From Holothuria scabra (taxonomy: Eukaryota; Echinodermata; Holothuroidea; Aspidochirotida; Holothuriidae), in NCBI GenBank assembly GCA_037179385.1, contig CM074185.1, positions 14,082,866 through 14,146,865 on the forward strand: a DNA stretch of 64,000 bases, given 5' to 3'. The position numbers and the translations under genes were made by a program. Within the stretch, counting starts at the first letter, position 1. Each line of letters starts with the position of its first letter. Under the pieces are notes generated by a model. That model ran no database searches and was not told where the DNA came from. It saw only the letters and a list, made by a program, of their open reading frames with translations. This document shows, in pieces, positions 23,137 to 32,669 of the stretch.

Positions 23137-23229
23137 AGTGCTCAAATGCCTTAAAGTGTTGGTACATGAGGTTGTAGCTAGCCAGCTGGGAGTTCAAGTC
23201 CTCCAGAGACCCATCCTCAGTGAGCATGG
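23137..23229 (-). CDS. Exon of the SAM-like host gene
   Basis: 93-bp exon. The acceptor is GACTCATAG before 23229. It starts with CC, completing a split codon, then reads MLTEDGSLEDLNSQLASYN and on through LMYQHFKAFEH, and ends with one base before GTACAG. That single base completes the first codon of the exon at 19920-20035. The donor is weaker than usual. The acidic start and amphipathic pattern suggest a helical region just before the SAM-like domain. No family recognised. Confidence 0.55.
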
Positions 23230-24308
23230 CTATGAGTCAACTCCTTCAAAGTGACTGACCTACTGTATATATTGGTGATTTAAGAGTCACCCTAATTCTG
23301 CCCCTTTCTGACAAAAAGAAGTAACCCACATTTTCAATATTTTGAGTTATTTATCAAAACACGTTACCTTAAAGCCAACAGAAATGCTTCTATATGGCAC
23401 AAGGACACCTGCTATAAGTAACTGAACAATTTATAACTTAAACATTGGAAAATATTTTTTTCCTGAAATTCACTGCAAAAGTGGACTAATGTGGTCTACT
23501 TCCTTTTGTGAGAAAACAATATCCATGTAAACATGTACACTTTTCTGACAGATAGAGGTATGATCTTTAATGTTTAATTTCAATATTCTGTCATATTTTT
23601 TAATAGAAAATGTTTTGTTTTGTATTATTTTGAAAAAGTGTGGATTACTTCTTTTTGTCAGAAAGGGGCAGAATTGTAGGCAGGCACAGTATTATGAAGT
23701 AGAGTTATAAAAGACAAATCTGATGAAAGTTTCCATCCTATGTACAGTATAGCCTATATTGTACCAACTGGAAGACAGAATTATCTCGAATTCTCTAACA
23801 GAGGACAACATGCTAACTGTGAGGACACAGCCTGCATAGCCAGCAGCACTTGCACCTTCCAGGACATTGAAGTGAGATAAAGTTACTTCTGAAATAAGAG
23901 CGAGCAAAGTACAGTTTTGCTCTGCAGGTTTCCCATGACCGACTATACGGACAGTAGTTGGCATTCTAAGAATCCTTATCACCAAATGTCATTTCCAAGG
24001 CCACAAAACCAAACTGCCCATCAAACCTAGACAAAACCCGCAAGACAAGCAAATGACAACACTAGTTGCCAAACATAGGTACACCTCTATAAACAAAGGA
24101 GGCCCTGCAGGCATCATACCCAACAGTTATAGCTATCAATTCCACAGAGGTGTTATGACTGAAGTGGACAACCTCTAGATAAGAACTTCAAGACTTGCCC
24201 TCGGGCACTGTCAATCTGACAATAAATTCTTTTAATTTGAGAGGAGACAGCAAAGAAAAAAAAAATACTGTGGTTATAGGAAGGTGCATATGCAGGCTTG
24301 GTCTCTAG
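23230..24308. other. Intron, possible LINE 3' end
   Basis: Near 24190-24240 the text TTGCCCTCGGGCA (a small hairpin) followed by CAATCTGACAATAAATTC resembles the 3' tail of a CR1/L2-type LINE. An open minus-strand frame at 23692-23985 has no recognised motif. Confidence 0.3.
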
Positions 24309-25283
24309 AAACTCCCTGGTCTTACCATGGAAGTACTCTGAGGTGGTATTTCCATGGTCTTACTGTACTAATATGCCCCACAACAGAGGACGTTACCCAG
24401 TGTGTTACAATAAGGCAAAACCCCAGATTAACCCTGTGTTTTCCAGTGAAACTCCCTGGTCATACCATGGAAGTACTCTGAGGTAGCATTTCCATGGTCT
24501 TACTGTACTTATATGCCCCACAACAGAGGACGTTACCCAGTGTGTTACAATAAGGCAAAAACCGCAGATTAACCGTGTTTTCCAGTGAAACTCCCTGGTC
24601 ATACCATGGAAGTACTCTGAGGTAGTATTTCCATGGTCTTACTGTACTTATATGCCCCACAACAGAGGACGTTACCCAGTGTGTTACAATAAGGCAAAAC
24701 CGCAGATTAACCCTGTGTTTTCCAGTGAAACTCCCTGGTCATACCATGGAAGTACTCTGAGGTAGTATTTCCATGGTCTTACTGTACTAATATGCCCCAC
24801 AAAAGAGGACGTTACCCAGTGTGTTACAATAAGGCAAAACCGCAGATTAACCCTGTGTTTTCCAGTGAAACTCACTGGTCATACCATGGAAGTACTCTGA
24901 GGTAGTATTTCCATGGTCTTACTGTACTAATATGCCCCACAACAGAGGACATTACCCAGTGTGTTACAATAAGGCAAAACCGCAGATTAACCCTGTGTTT
25001 TCCAGTGAAACTCCCTGGTCATACCATGGAAGTACTCTGAGGTAGTATTTCCATGGTCTTACTGTACTTATATGCCCCACAACAGAGGACGTTACCCAGT
25101 GTGTTACAATAAGGCAAAACCGCAGATTAACCCTGTGTTTTCCAGTGAAACTCCCTGGTCATACCATGGAAGTACTCTGAGGTAGTATTTCCATGGTCTT
25201 ACTGTACTTATATGCCCCACAACAGAGGACGTTACCCAGTGTGTTACAATAAGGCAAAACCGCAGATTAACCCTGTGTTTTCC
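24309..25283. repeat. Satellite, ~7 copies of a 140-bp unit
   Basis: AAGTACTCTGAGG recurs at 24331, 24471, 24610, 24750, 24890, 25030 and 25170, giving a period of 139-140 bases. Units are almost identical, so the array is young or kept uniform. Each unit has inverted arms ACCATGGAA and TTCCATGGT about 17 bases apart, able to form a hairpin. Open frames on both strands are only a result of the repeat. Confidence 0.95.
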
Positions 25284-25741
25284 ACATACCAATTACTGTA
25301 AAATGTTAGAAAATACATGTCATCAGCACCATGCACCTATGACCTTGCTTGATTAAACAAACAAACAAACAAACAAAGTGTTCAAAAGCACAGAATCATG
25401 CAATTTATGAGGTGTATAAAAATTTAAACACTGACCCCAAGTTAATCCCTATTCCCACGCTACTCAAGTGCAAGAAAACACAGTGCTACCCCGAATGGGT
25501 GGGGAAGAAGTGACACCCCTGAATGGGGGGAGGGTCGTGCGACCATGCCCAGTCTAAGTTTCACCTAGCAAAGTCTTTTAAGAATAACTAAGTTGCAAAA
25601 ACTGATCTCCCAGGGCAGATGTCCAATTCCAGACTTACCATTGAGGTGGAATAAGAGATTAAAGGTTAAAAGTCTCCACATATACAGTATAATCTTTGAT
25701 GATAACATGTTCTAAATTTACCCAAACCTACCAGTTTTGGA

Positions 25742-25916
25742 AACCTATTAACCCTACTTACCTCACCTATTACTACTATTGGACAGTCCATCTACTGCGG
25801 AATGATCACTGGCGATGAATTCCTTGGTGGTGGCGCTATGCCCTTCCCTTAGCCACGTAGCCTGACTCGCCAGGTTGTTTCATCACCAGGGGAGGTAAGT
25901 AGGAGCGTAATAGGTT
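25742..25916. mobile_element. Small MITE with CTACTTACCTC inverted ends
   Basis: The left AACCTATTAACCCTACTTACCTC and the right GGAGGTAAGTAGG...TAATAGGTT are inverted and imperfect over about 25 bases. No coding capacity. Each end contains a GGTAAGTA-like splice-donor sequence. Confidence 0.6.
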
Positions 25917-26238
25917 AGGTAGACACTAATAGGAGCTCAAGGACTCTTTCATTTGGTGAAATCAGTATCTTGAGGATAATCACCTTCAATTATGGTTAAA
26001 GTGCATGAACAAAACTACAATTTACTTGGATGGAGATCTTGAATTGAAAATAGGCGACAAATTGGTTGTGAAGCAAAAGAATTACGTACTCTAAACCCAA
26101 ATCATAATTCTTCCACACAGGATCTACTGCCACTCACTTTTTTCCCCCAGAAGAAAGTGTACTGTCAAGACTCAATAAAATGTAACTTAGGAAAGTGAAA
26201 CACTGACCAACATAAAAAAAAAAGGAGTGAGTACTTAC

Positions 26239-26260
26239 CTGTACCATCATTTCTCCACAT
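26239..26260 (-). CDS. 22-base microexon of the SAM-like host gene
   Basis: The donor TACAG|GTAAGTACT is very strong, and the acceptor TCTGTTTCTGTTGAAAG is acceptable. The exon starts on a codon border (ATG TGG AGA AAT...) and leaves one G, which joins CC of the exon at 23229 to give Ala. The peptide is MWRNDGT. The upstream exon at 39426-39502 ends on a codon border, so the phases agree on both sides. Its small size means the call depends on those neighbours. Confidence 0.45.
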
Positions 26261-27059
26261 CTTTCAACAGAAACAGAGTACAGTACTCAATCTTTAACTT
26301 AACAAGCATATAAACATTGATGACCAATGTTGACAAAATCAGTACTATGAAAAACAACTTGATCAAGTGATCAAAAATGCTTATCTCAAAATATCAAAAA
26401 TGCAGTGATTACTGTATGGTACACACACTGACAGCTTTACATCCAGGTTACCATGAATTCCCTCTAGGGAAGCCTCCCTAAAGCAAGTGTCACACATATA
26501 CAGTACGCACAGCAGTAAAGTTTAGATGTGAAACCTGAGAATGCAGTTGTAACCCCACCCATTTCTCTGTAAACCAGCAAAATGAACCTGACGTATATGT
26601 TAATGATTTTTTTTATGTATATTGCTGCATGACCATATTTCTCTTGTTTTCATTTTCAATCCATACAACTTACAGTTCTGCTCAGCCAAATAATTATCAA
26701 ACAATAATTAACCAGTAAAAAGGAAATATTTGAGTACTAATGCCAATCTAAAAAAATAAAAATGTGCACTGAAAGTTGATGTTCCTGACTTCATAGCTTT
26801 TCCGACACAATTATGTGTTTTTAATCATCATCATAAACAAATATCTCAGGACAGATAGTATTTATTACCATTTAATGTCCAACAGTATTTGTGGTTATAT
26901 AACAGTATCTATAAGCACAGCATGCAGAATTTTAATAAATTCATCCTTTTTCCTTGAAGTAAAGAATGCAAATGATATTCTGCAATAATTAAGGAAGGGG
27001 TGTGAGGTGCAAAAGAAACTAGGGGGAACAGTTACAATGTCATACTGTAAGTGCAGCAG
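26261..27059. other. Intron, no feature seen
   Basis: AT-rich sequence without recognisable exons or repeats. Confidence 0.45.
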
Positions 27060-27281
27060 TATAGAGGCTTTTCACATGACGTCATAATACTCTCCGACCG
27101 CCATGTTGGAGTACATGTAACTACGTAGTAAACGAAAATGGGCGTGCGTACTCGTTGAATGTGTACGCACCGTGCATACTATAATGTACTCTGTGCAGTG
27201 CGTTCGGCACAAAGCCACATGTATTTGGCATGAATGTCCTCCAGCATGGCGGTTCCATGACGTAACTGCAAAGCCTCTATA
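27060..27281. mobile_element. MITE with TATAGAGGCTTT inverted ends
   Basis: The left TATAGAGGCTTT and right AAAGCCTCTATA are inverted. ACGTCA/TGACGT and CCGCCATG/CATGGCGG blocks are inverted further inside. It is 222 bases with no coding capacity and probably has a TA target duplication. The minus-strand open frame across it is fortuitous. Related to the copy at 10235-10440. Confidence 0.75.
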
Positions 27282-28799
27282 GGCCCCTGCAGCTGCTGTA
27301 ACCCTGTCAAGGCATGCATGAAAGAGTGCTTCCAAGGGACATCACAATTGGTTATAGGGCCTAACCGATGTGGTTTTTCACTGCCGATCCGATGTTTTTT
27401 CCCCAACATTGGCCGATATCCGATCCGATCCAATATTTTCGTCACCCCGCCGTATCTATGCGTTTCGGCCCACAATTTTTCCCCGTTTACTAGTAGGTCT
27501 AGATTTCCTTGTTGTAACTATAAGCAATGCCTTTTTATGTACATTGCCCGCGCATTTACTCCTATTTAAAGTCATCTTTAAAATGTCTAATAATTTGCAA
27601 ATTAGTATGAGACTGAATGAACTGATCACATGAAATTATATTTGAGTAAGTAAGCTGAATTTTTCACCGGTGCGAGGGCCGATGTACAGTCTGACAGTAG
27701 TGTTGCTTCTCAGATCAGTGTATGCTACAACGTACACTAACTTTAAAATCTGCATGCAAGCTACAGTAATTCATACCGTAGCAACAGGCGCGCCACCACT
27801 GCAAGTCAGTTCTTTTTTATGTAGAAACTTGCAGACAAGATGTACCGCGTGCTGTATATTCTGCAAGAATCTGTAACAACTCTGTCTAAACCTTCCCTGC
27901 GTACTGTAATACTAACGGCGATTTTCTAAAATACACAATATGGGACGCTACCTCGAGTATACCGAAATGAAAACCAAACCTTGAAATAAAATCGAGCCTT
28001 GAACTGGCCGATATAATGGTTTATTGTGTCAATATTATGCAAATGAACACTTTTCCACTATATGTTTAGTGCCAAGATATGACTGCAATGATTTCGTAAA
28101 TATTGACGATAATTTAAGACACCGGGATTGTTGGTTTGTTTCTTCGCCACGAAGCAAATTAACCGTGTGTTATCTATGAAATACTAGGATGTAACTACCA
28201 ACACTAAAATTGTTTGGGAAAATAACGATCTAAGTAAAATTTCATTATCTTGTGAGCCCAAAAATATCGCCGTTTACACTCGTGTGATGGAGAGTTTCCT
28301 TTCGACAGGAGTTTGAAGGGTGTCCCGACCTGAACGGGAGGGCGGTTATGAATGAACCTATGTAGTACTCCCAGGTACGCGACTTCCTAATAAGGTCACG
28401 ATAGCGTGGGTGTTGGCACACGTGTACGCTAGATGCAAATTTAACACGAATGACGTCATTTTCGGACGTGATAGAGAATACTGTAAACAAATGCTGGGAT
28501 CGGTAGATATTTTTAACTTTGTTTTGAAAGAAGTAACACAAACAGCTTCGAAGTGGAGTTAGCAGGATTGCTTTTTGAGTCCAAAAACGTTTAAAAATTA
28601 AAATATGAAAAAAGCAAAGGTGTAAAGACGTATTGATTTTCTTAGAAGGTTTTTTTTTTTCTGTCATATTTCTAATATCTGTCGGTTTGATTTGAACTTG
28701 TGAACGTGATCGATATCTCTCCGATACAGTTGTTAATTTCTCATGCATATACAGTACCCAAAGGAGCATGGACAAATCGTTGCTATACGTCTACTTTAC

Positions 28800-28872
28800 G
28801 CATCTTCGGGAGTATTGCTTGTCTTCCCCAAGAAACTCTTCACCAGAGAATCGGGAGGACTTGAGAAAAAAT
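28800..28872 (+). repeat. Diverged copy of the 3' part of the U2-headed repeat
   Basis: ATCTTCGGGAG, ACCAGAGAATCGGGAGGACTT and GAGAAAAAA match, in order, the 3' half of the units at 29294-29725. The U2-like head is absent. A further short relative (GCCAGAGAGGGGAAGGACTTT) lies at about 29745-29767. Confidence 0.6.
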
Positions 28873-29282
28873 GGGTAATCACCGATCCTGAGGGCTGTTG
28901 CGATCGGGACCATTTTTTGAAACTTTTTTTTAATACCACGTGCAAACACTAGGTCTTACCCATGCCAATATTGGATCATTCCATCATGAAAAGGGCGGAG
29001 CAAAGTTTGTAACAACAACGGAGTAACTCTTGAAAGAAATTTAATCATGAAGTTCATGTATTGCAGGTTTGTTCTTTATTTGAGCATAAGGAATGTATGA
29101 AACTGCCATCAAAAAACTATGGGACAAAAGTGAAGGGAAAATGCAACTGAAATTTGTAAAATATTACATACGGAATAACAACTTTGCTGGCTTGTTATTA
29201 CTAAGTTTTACTCATCCTGTAGTGAGGATTCACAGAGTAGTGTCATTAAGTATCTGCAGTGAACATGAGCCTTTTGGCTAAG

Positions 29283-29329
29283 ATCGCTTCTCGGCCTTTT
29301 GGCTAAGATCATGTGTAGTATCTGTTCTT
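29283..29329 (+). ncRNA. U2 snRNA 5'-end-like sequence (pseudogene or SINE head)
   Basis: Starting ATCGCTTCTCGG, 47 bases match the 5' end of metazoan U2 snRNA with one difference (AUCAAG reads ATCATG). The branch-point recognition element GTAGTA is intact. After the matching part the sequence leaves U2: the Sm site and stem-loops III-IV are absent. It therefore cannot be a normal U2 gene. A 17-base piece of the same region (GCCTTTTGGCTAAGATC) is also duplicated just upstream at 29269-29285. Confidence 0.8.
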
Positions 29330-29509
29330 TTCATCCAATCAAGAATGGAGCCATACATGACAGACCAATGATGAAAATGGTCTGAAGGCCGCGAGGTTGG
29401 TCGTTAAGTGTTGTCCTTCAGTGGACGTAATAGCTTCTTCGGGAAGCAGTATCAAGTTTGGTTTCGCCGAACGGCCCTTTGCCAGAGGGTCGGGAGGACT
29501 TTAGAAAAA
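29294..29509 (+). repeat. U2-headed structured unit 1 (216 bp)
   Basis: Bases 12-47 of the U2-like head are followed by an unrelated sequence with several possible hairpins. The first is CAGACCA...TGGTCTG (29361-29384, loop containing ATGATGA). Others are GTCC...GGAC (29413-29426), GCTTC-TTCGG-GAAGC (29433-29447) and CCCT...AGGG near 29480. The unit ends in GGGAGGACTTTAGAAAAA. The layout (pol III-like or snRNA-like head, structured body, A-rich end) would suit an snRNA-headed SINE, but this is inference. Confidence 0.6.
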
Positions 29510-29725
29510 GCCTTTTGGCTAAGATCATGTGTAGTATCTGTTCTTTTCATCCAGTCAAGAATGGAGCCATACATAACAGACCAATGATGAAAATGGTCTG
29601 AAGGCCGCGAGGTTGGTCGTTAAGTGTTGTCCTTCAGTGGACGTAATAGCTTCTTCGGGAAGCAGTATCAAGTTTGGTTTCGCCGAACGGCCCTTTGCCA
29701 GAGGGTCGGGAGGACTTTAGAAAAA
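29510..29725 (+). repeat. U2-headed structured unit 2 (216 bp)
   Basis: Direct tandem repeat of 29294-29509 with two base differences in 216 (CAATC/CAGTC and CATGA/CATAA). The same hairpins are kept. It lacks the first 11 bases of the U2 head, so the duplication cut inside that head. Confidence 0.85.
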
Positions 29726-29849
29726 GGTTACGTTCCTTGACTCTGCGCCAGAGAGGGGAAGGACTTTCTGAAAACCAGAATGCAAAAATGCATTGAGGTT
29801 TCGATGATGCATACAGAACATGTTCTTTTCAAAAAATGCTGCATTTATT

Positions 29850-32320
29850 GTAACACATGGTGACCCAAAGTGACCTTTGACTCCACCAGTAAGTAGCTGG
29901 TTTTTCTTTTAACCAAAACACTTCTACAATGAAAACCCAAATTTCATGCTGTGCCTTAAGATAATCTATCCTATTAACAAAGTTTTCATAGTTTGATCTC
30001 TGGTGACCCCAATTGACCTTCAACCTCCACCAAGGACAACAGAAGCCATCTTCCAACCATCACACATCCACATTCTAACTTTGAACCCTCTCTCATTTTC
30101 CCACCTTGAAATACAAAGTAGGAGTTTTCAAGGTTTGGCCTTGGATAACCCCAGGTGAACTTTGACCTTTACCAAAATTAATAGGGTCCACCCTCTTGTC
30201 ATAATTCATTAACAAACCAAGTTTGAAAAAATCCAAGCTTCCTACCATTAGATATCATGCAAACAAGGTTTTCGGGGTTTGAGCCTCCTGTGACCTTGGA
30301 TGACCTTTGATCTCTAACAAAATCAATAGGGTTCTCCCTCACATTATGATGCATCAACATACCAAGTTTGAGATTAATCCAAGTTTCCTACCTTGAGATA
30401 TCATGCAAACAAGGTTTTCGGAGTTTGACCCCCTGCAACCCCAGATGACCTTTGACCCCTACCAAAATCAGTAGGATTTTTCCATACAAAACGCATCAAC
30501 ATATCAAGTTTGAAATCAATCTAAGCTTCCTTGCTTGAGATATCATGTAAACAAGGTTTTCAGGGTTTGGCCCCCCAGACCCCACATGACCTTTGACCTC
30601 TACCAAAATCAATAGGGTTCTTCCTTACATTATGATGCATCAACATCTCAAGGTTGAAATCAATCCAAGCTTCCTTCCTTGACATAATGTGTAAACAAGG
30701 TTTTCAGGGTTCGCCCCCCTTTAACCCGAAATGACCTTTGCCCTGTACCAAAAACAACAGGTTTCTTCCTTACATCATAATGCATCAACATAACACCTTT
30801 GAGCTTAATCCAAGTTTCCTACCTTGAGATATCCTGTAAACAAGGTTTTCCAAGTTTGACCCCTGTGACCCCAGATGACCTTGACCCCTACCAAAATCAG
30901 TAGGGTTTTTTACATACATCATAATGCATCAAAATATCAAGTTTGAAATTAATCCAAGTTTCCTACCTTGAGATATCATGTAAACAAGGTTTTTGGGGAT
31001 TGACCCCCTGTGACCCCAAATAACCTTTGACCTCTACCCAAAATCAATAAGGTTCTTCTTCCCATCATATTGCATCAACAAATCAAGATTCAAATCAATC
31101 CAAGCTTCCTACCTTCAGATATCGTAAACAAGATTTTCTGGGTTTGACCCTCTGTGACCCCAAATGACCTTTGACCTCTACCAAAATCTAAAGGGTTCTT
31201 GCTTACATCATAACACATCAACATCTTGAGTTTGAATTTAATCCAAGTTTCCCACCTTGAGATATCATGTAAAAAACGTTTTGGGGGTTTGACCCCCTGT
31301 GACCCCAAATGACCTTTGACCTCTACCAAAATTTGTAGGGTTCATCTACCCATCATACTGCATCAACATATAAAGTTTGAAATCAATCCAAGCTTCCTAT
31401 CTTAAGATATTGTGTAAACATGGTTTTCCGGGTTGGACCCCCTGTGACCCCAAATGACCTTTGAACTTGACCAAAACCCATACCATTCTTCCTCTTGATA
31501 TGGGACATCTATGTACGAAGTTTGAAAACTTCCACACATTTCTACCTTCAGATACTGTGCTAATGAGTGAAATGTAAAGTGTTTCAAGTCCTATGAACAT
31601 TTCTACATTGAGATACTCTGTTAATTAGTTAAATGTAAAGTGTTTCGAGTCCTTTGACACCTGTCACACCAAATAACCTTTAAACTCATTGAAAACTGAT
31701 ATTGTTCTTTTTCTTGATATAGGACATCTATGAACCAAGTTTGAATACTTTCAAACATTCATACCTTCAGATACTGTGTTAATGAGTTAAATGTAAAGTG
31801 TTTCAAGTCCTATGGCATTTCTACATTGAAATACTGTGTTAATGAGTTAAATGTAAAGTATTTCGAGTCCTTTGACACCTGTGACCCCAAATAACCTTCA
31901 AACTCGATGAAAACTTATGCTGTTCTTTTTCTTGATATGGGACATCTATGTACCAAATTTGAATACTTTCAAACATTCCTACTGTGCCATATCCTATTGT
32001 AAAGTGTTTCGAGTCCTTTGACCCCTGTGACCCCAGATGACCTTTGAACTCCACCAAAAACGATAGGGTTCTTCCTCTTCATATGGGGCATCTAAGTACC
32101 AAGTCTGAAAACTGTCAGATATTCCTATCTTGAGATATCGTGTTAACGAGTTAGTTGTGTTAAATGTAAAGTGTTTCGAGTTTTTGACCCCTGTGACCTC
32201 AAATGACCTTCAAACTCGACCAAAATCGATAGGGTTCTTCCTCTTAATATAGGGCATCTATGTACTAAGTTTGAAAACTCAGCGACATTCCTATCTTGAG
32301 ATATCGTGTTAACAAGCAAA
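29850..32320. repeat. ~145-bp satellite, about 16 copies, with DR1-type motifs
   Basis: TGACC(T)TTGA recurs at about 29871, 30014, 30156, 30301, 30446, 30587, 30732, 30876, 31021, 31164, 31310 and 31454. Spacing is 141-146 bases, then more diverged copies follow. Each unit reads roughly GTGACCCCAAATGACCTTTGACCTCTACC, AAAATCAATAGGGTTCTTCC, CATCAACATATCAAGTTTGAA and CCTTGAGATATC. Units differ by 10-25 percent, so the array is older than the one at 24.3 kb. Confidence 0.95.
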
Positions 32321-32326
32321 GTGTCA

Positions 32327-32328
<2 letters not shown>

Positions 32329-32367
<39 letters not shown>

Positions 32368-32396
32368 ACACACATACATACATACATACACACATA
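32329..32396. repeat. (CA)n / (CATA)n microsatellite
   Basis: A pure CA run of about 33 bases is followed by mixed CACA and CATA steps. It lies between the satellite and the right end of the hAT element. Confidence 0.95.
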
Positions 32397-32669
32397 CGCC
32401 ATCATGAATGCATAGGTTTCTCTTATCATCGAAACCAAAAAGAAACTTCTTGCAGTTAAGGCGTAGGAAATGGCTTGTATATAGTGGCGCAAGACCACGC
32501 AGTAAAGAGTTCCTTTGAAATTTTTGCAAAGTTTTCAGGATACAGAATATCGGTAAACATCGGCAAGTGAATTTAGCTGAATAATGCCGATCCGATATTT
32601 TAGCGATGGTGGCGAATATCGGCCCGATCCGATGTCCGATCCGATTATCGGTTGAGCCCTAATTGGTTA

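Larger units (their letters stand above)
27355..32661. mobile_element. Large non-autonomous hAT element carrying snRNA-like repeats and a satellite
   Basis: Ends TAGGGCCTAACCGAT and ATCGGTTGAGCCCTA are inverted. They are flanked by ATTGGTTA on both sides (27347-27354, 32662-32669), the 8-base duplication usual for hAT. The terminal 100 bases of each end carry many CGATCCGAT motifs, probably transposase-binding sites. No transposase is found; the longest frame (176 codons, minus, 28245-28775) has no known motif. The interior holds U2-snRNA-headed repeats (28800-29777), a ~145-bp satellite (29850-32320) and a CA microsatellite. At 5.3 kb it is large for a non-autonomous copy. It lies in an intron of the SAM-like gene. 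Confidence 0.85.

Noticed and set aside
24309..25283. A CRISPR-like array
   Set aside because: Units are contiguous 140-bp tandem copies without variable spacers, in a eukaryotic genome.
28245..28775. 176-codon minus-strand frame in the large hAT element as a possible transposase
   Set aside because: No hAT catalytic or BED-finger motifs; composition is like unselected DNA.
29283..29329. A functional U2 snRNA gene
   Set aside because: Only the first 47 bases match; the Sm site and 3' stem-loops are missing.
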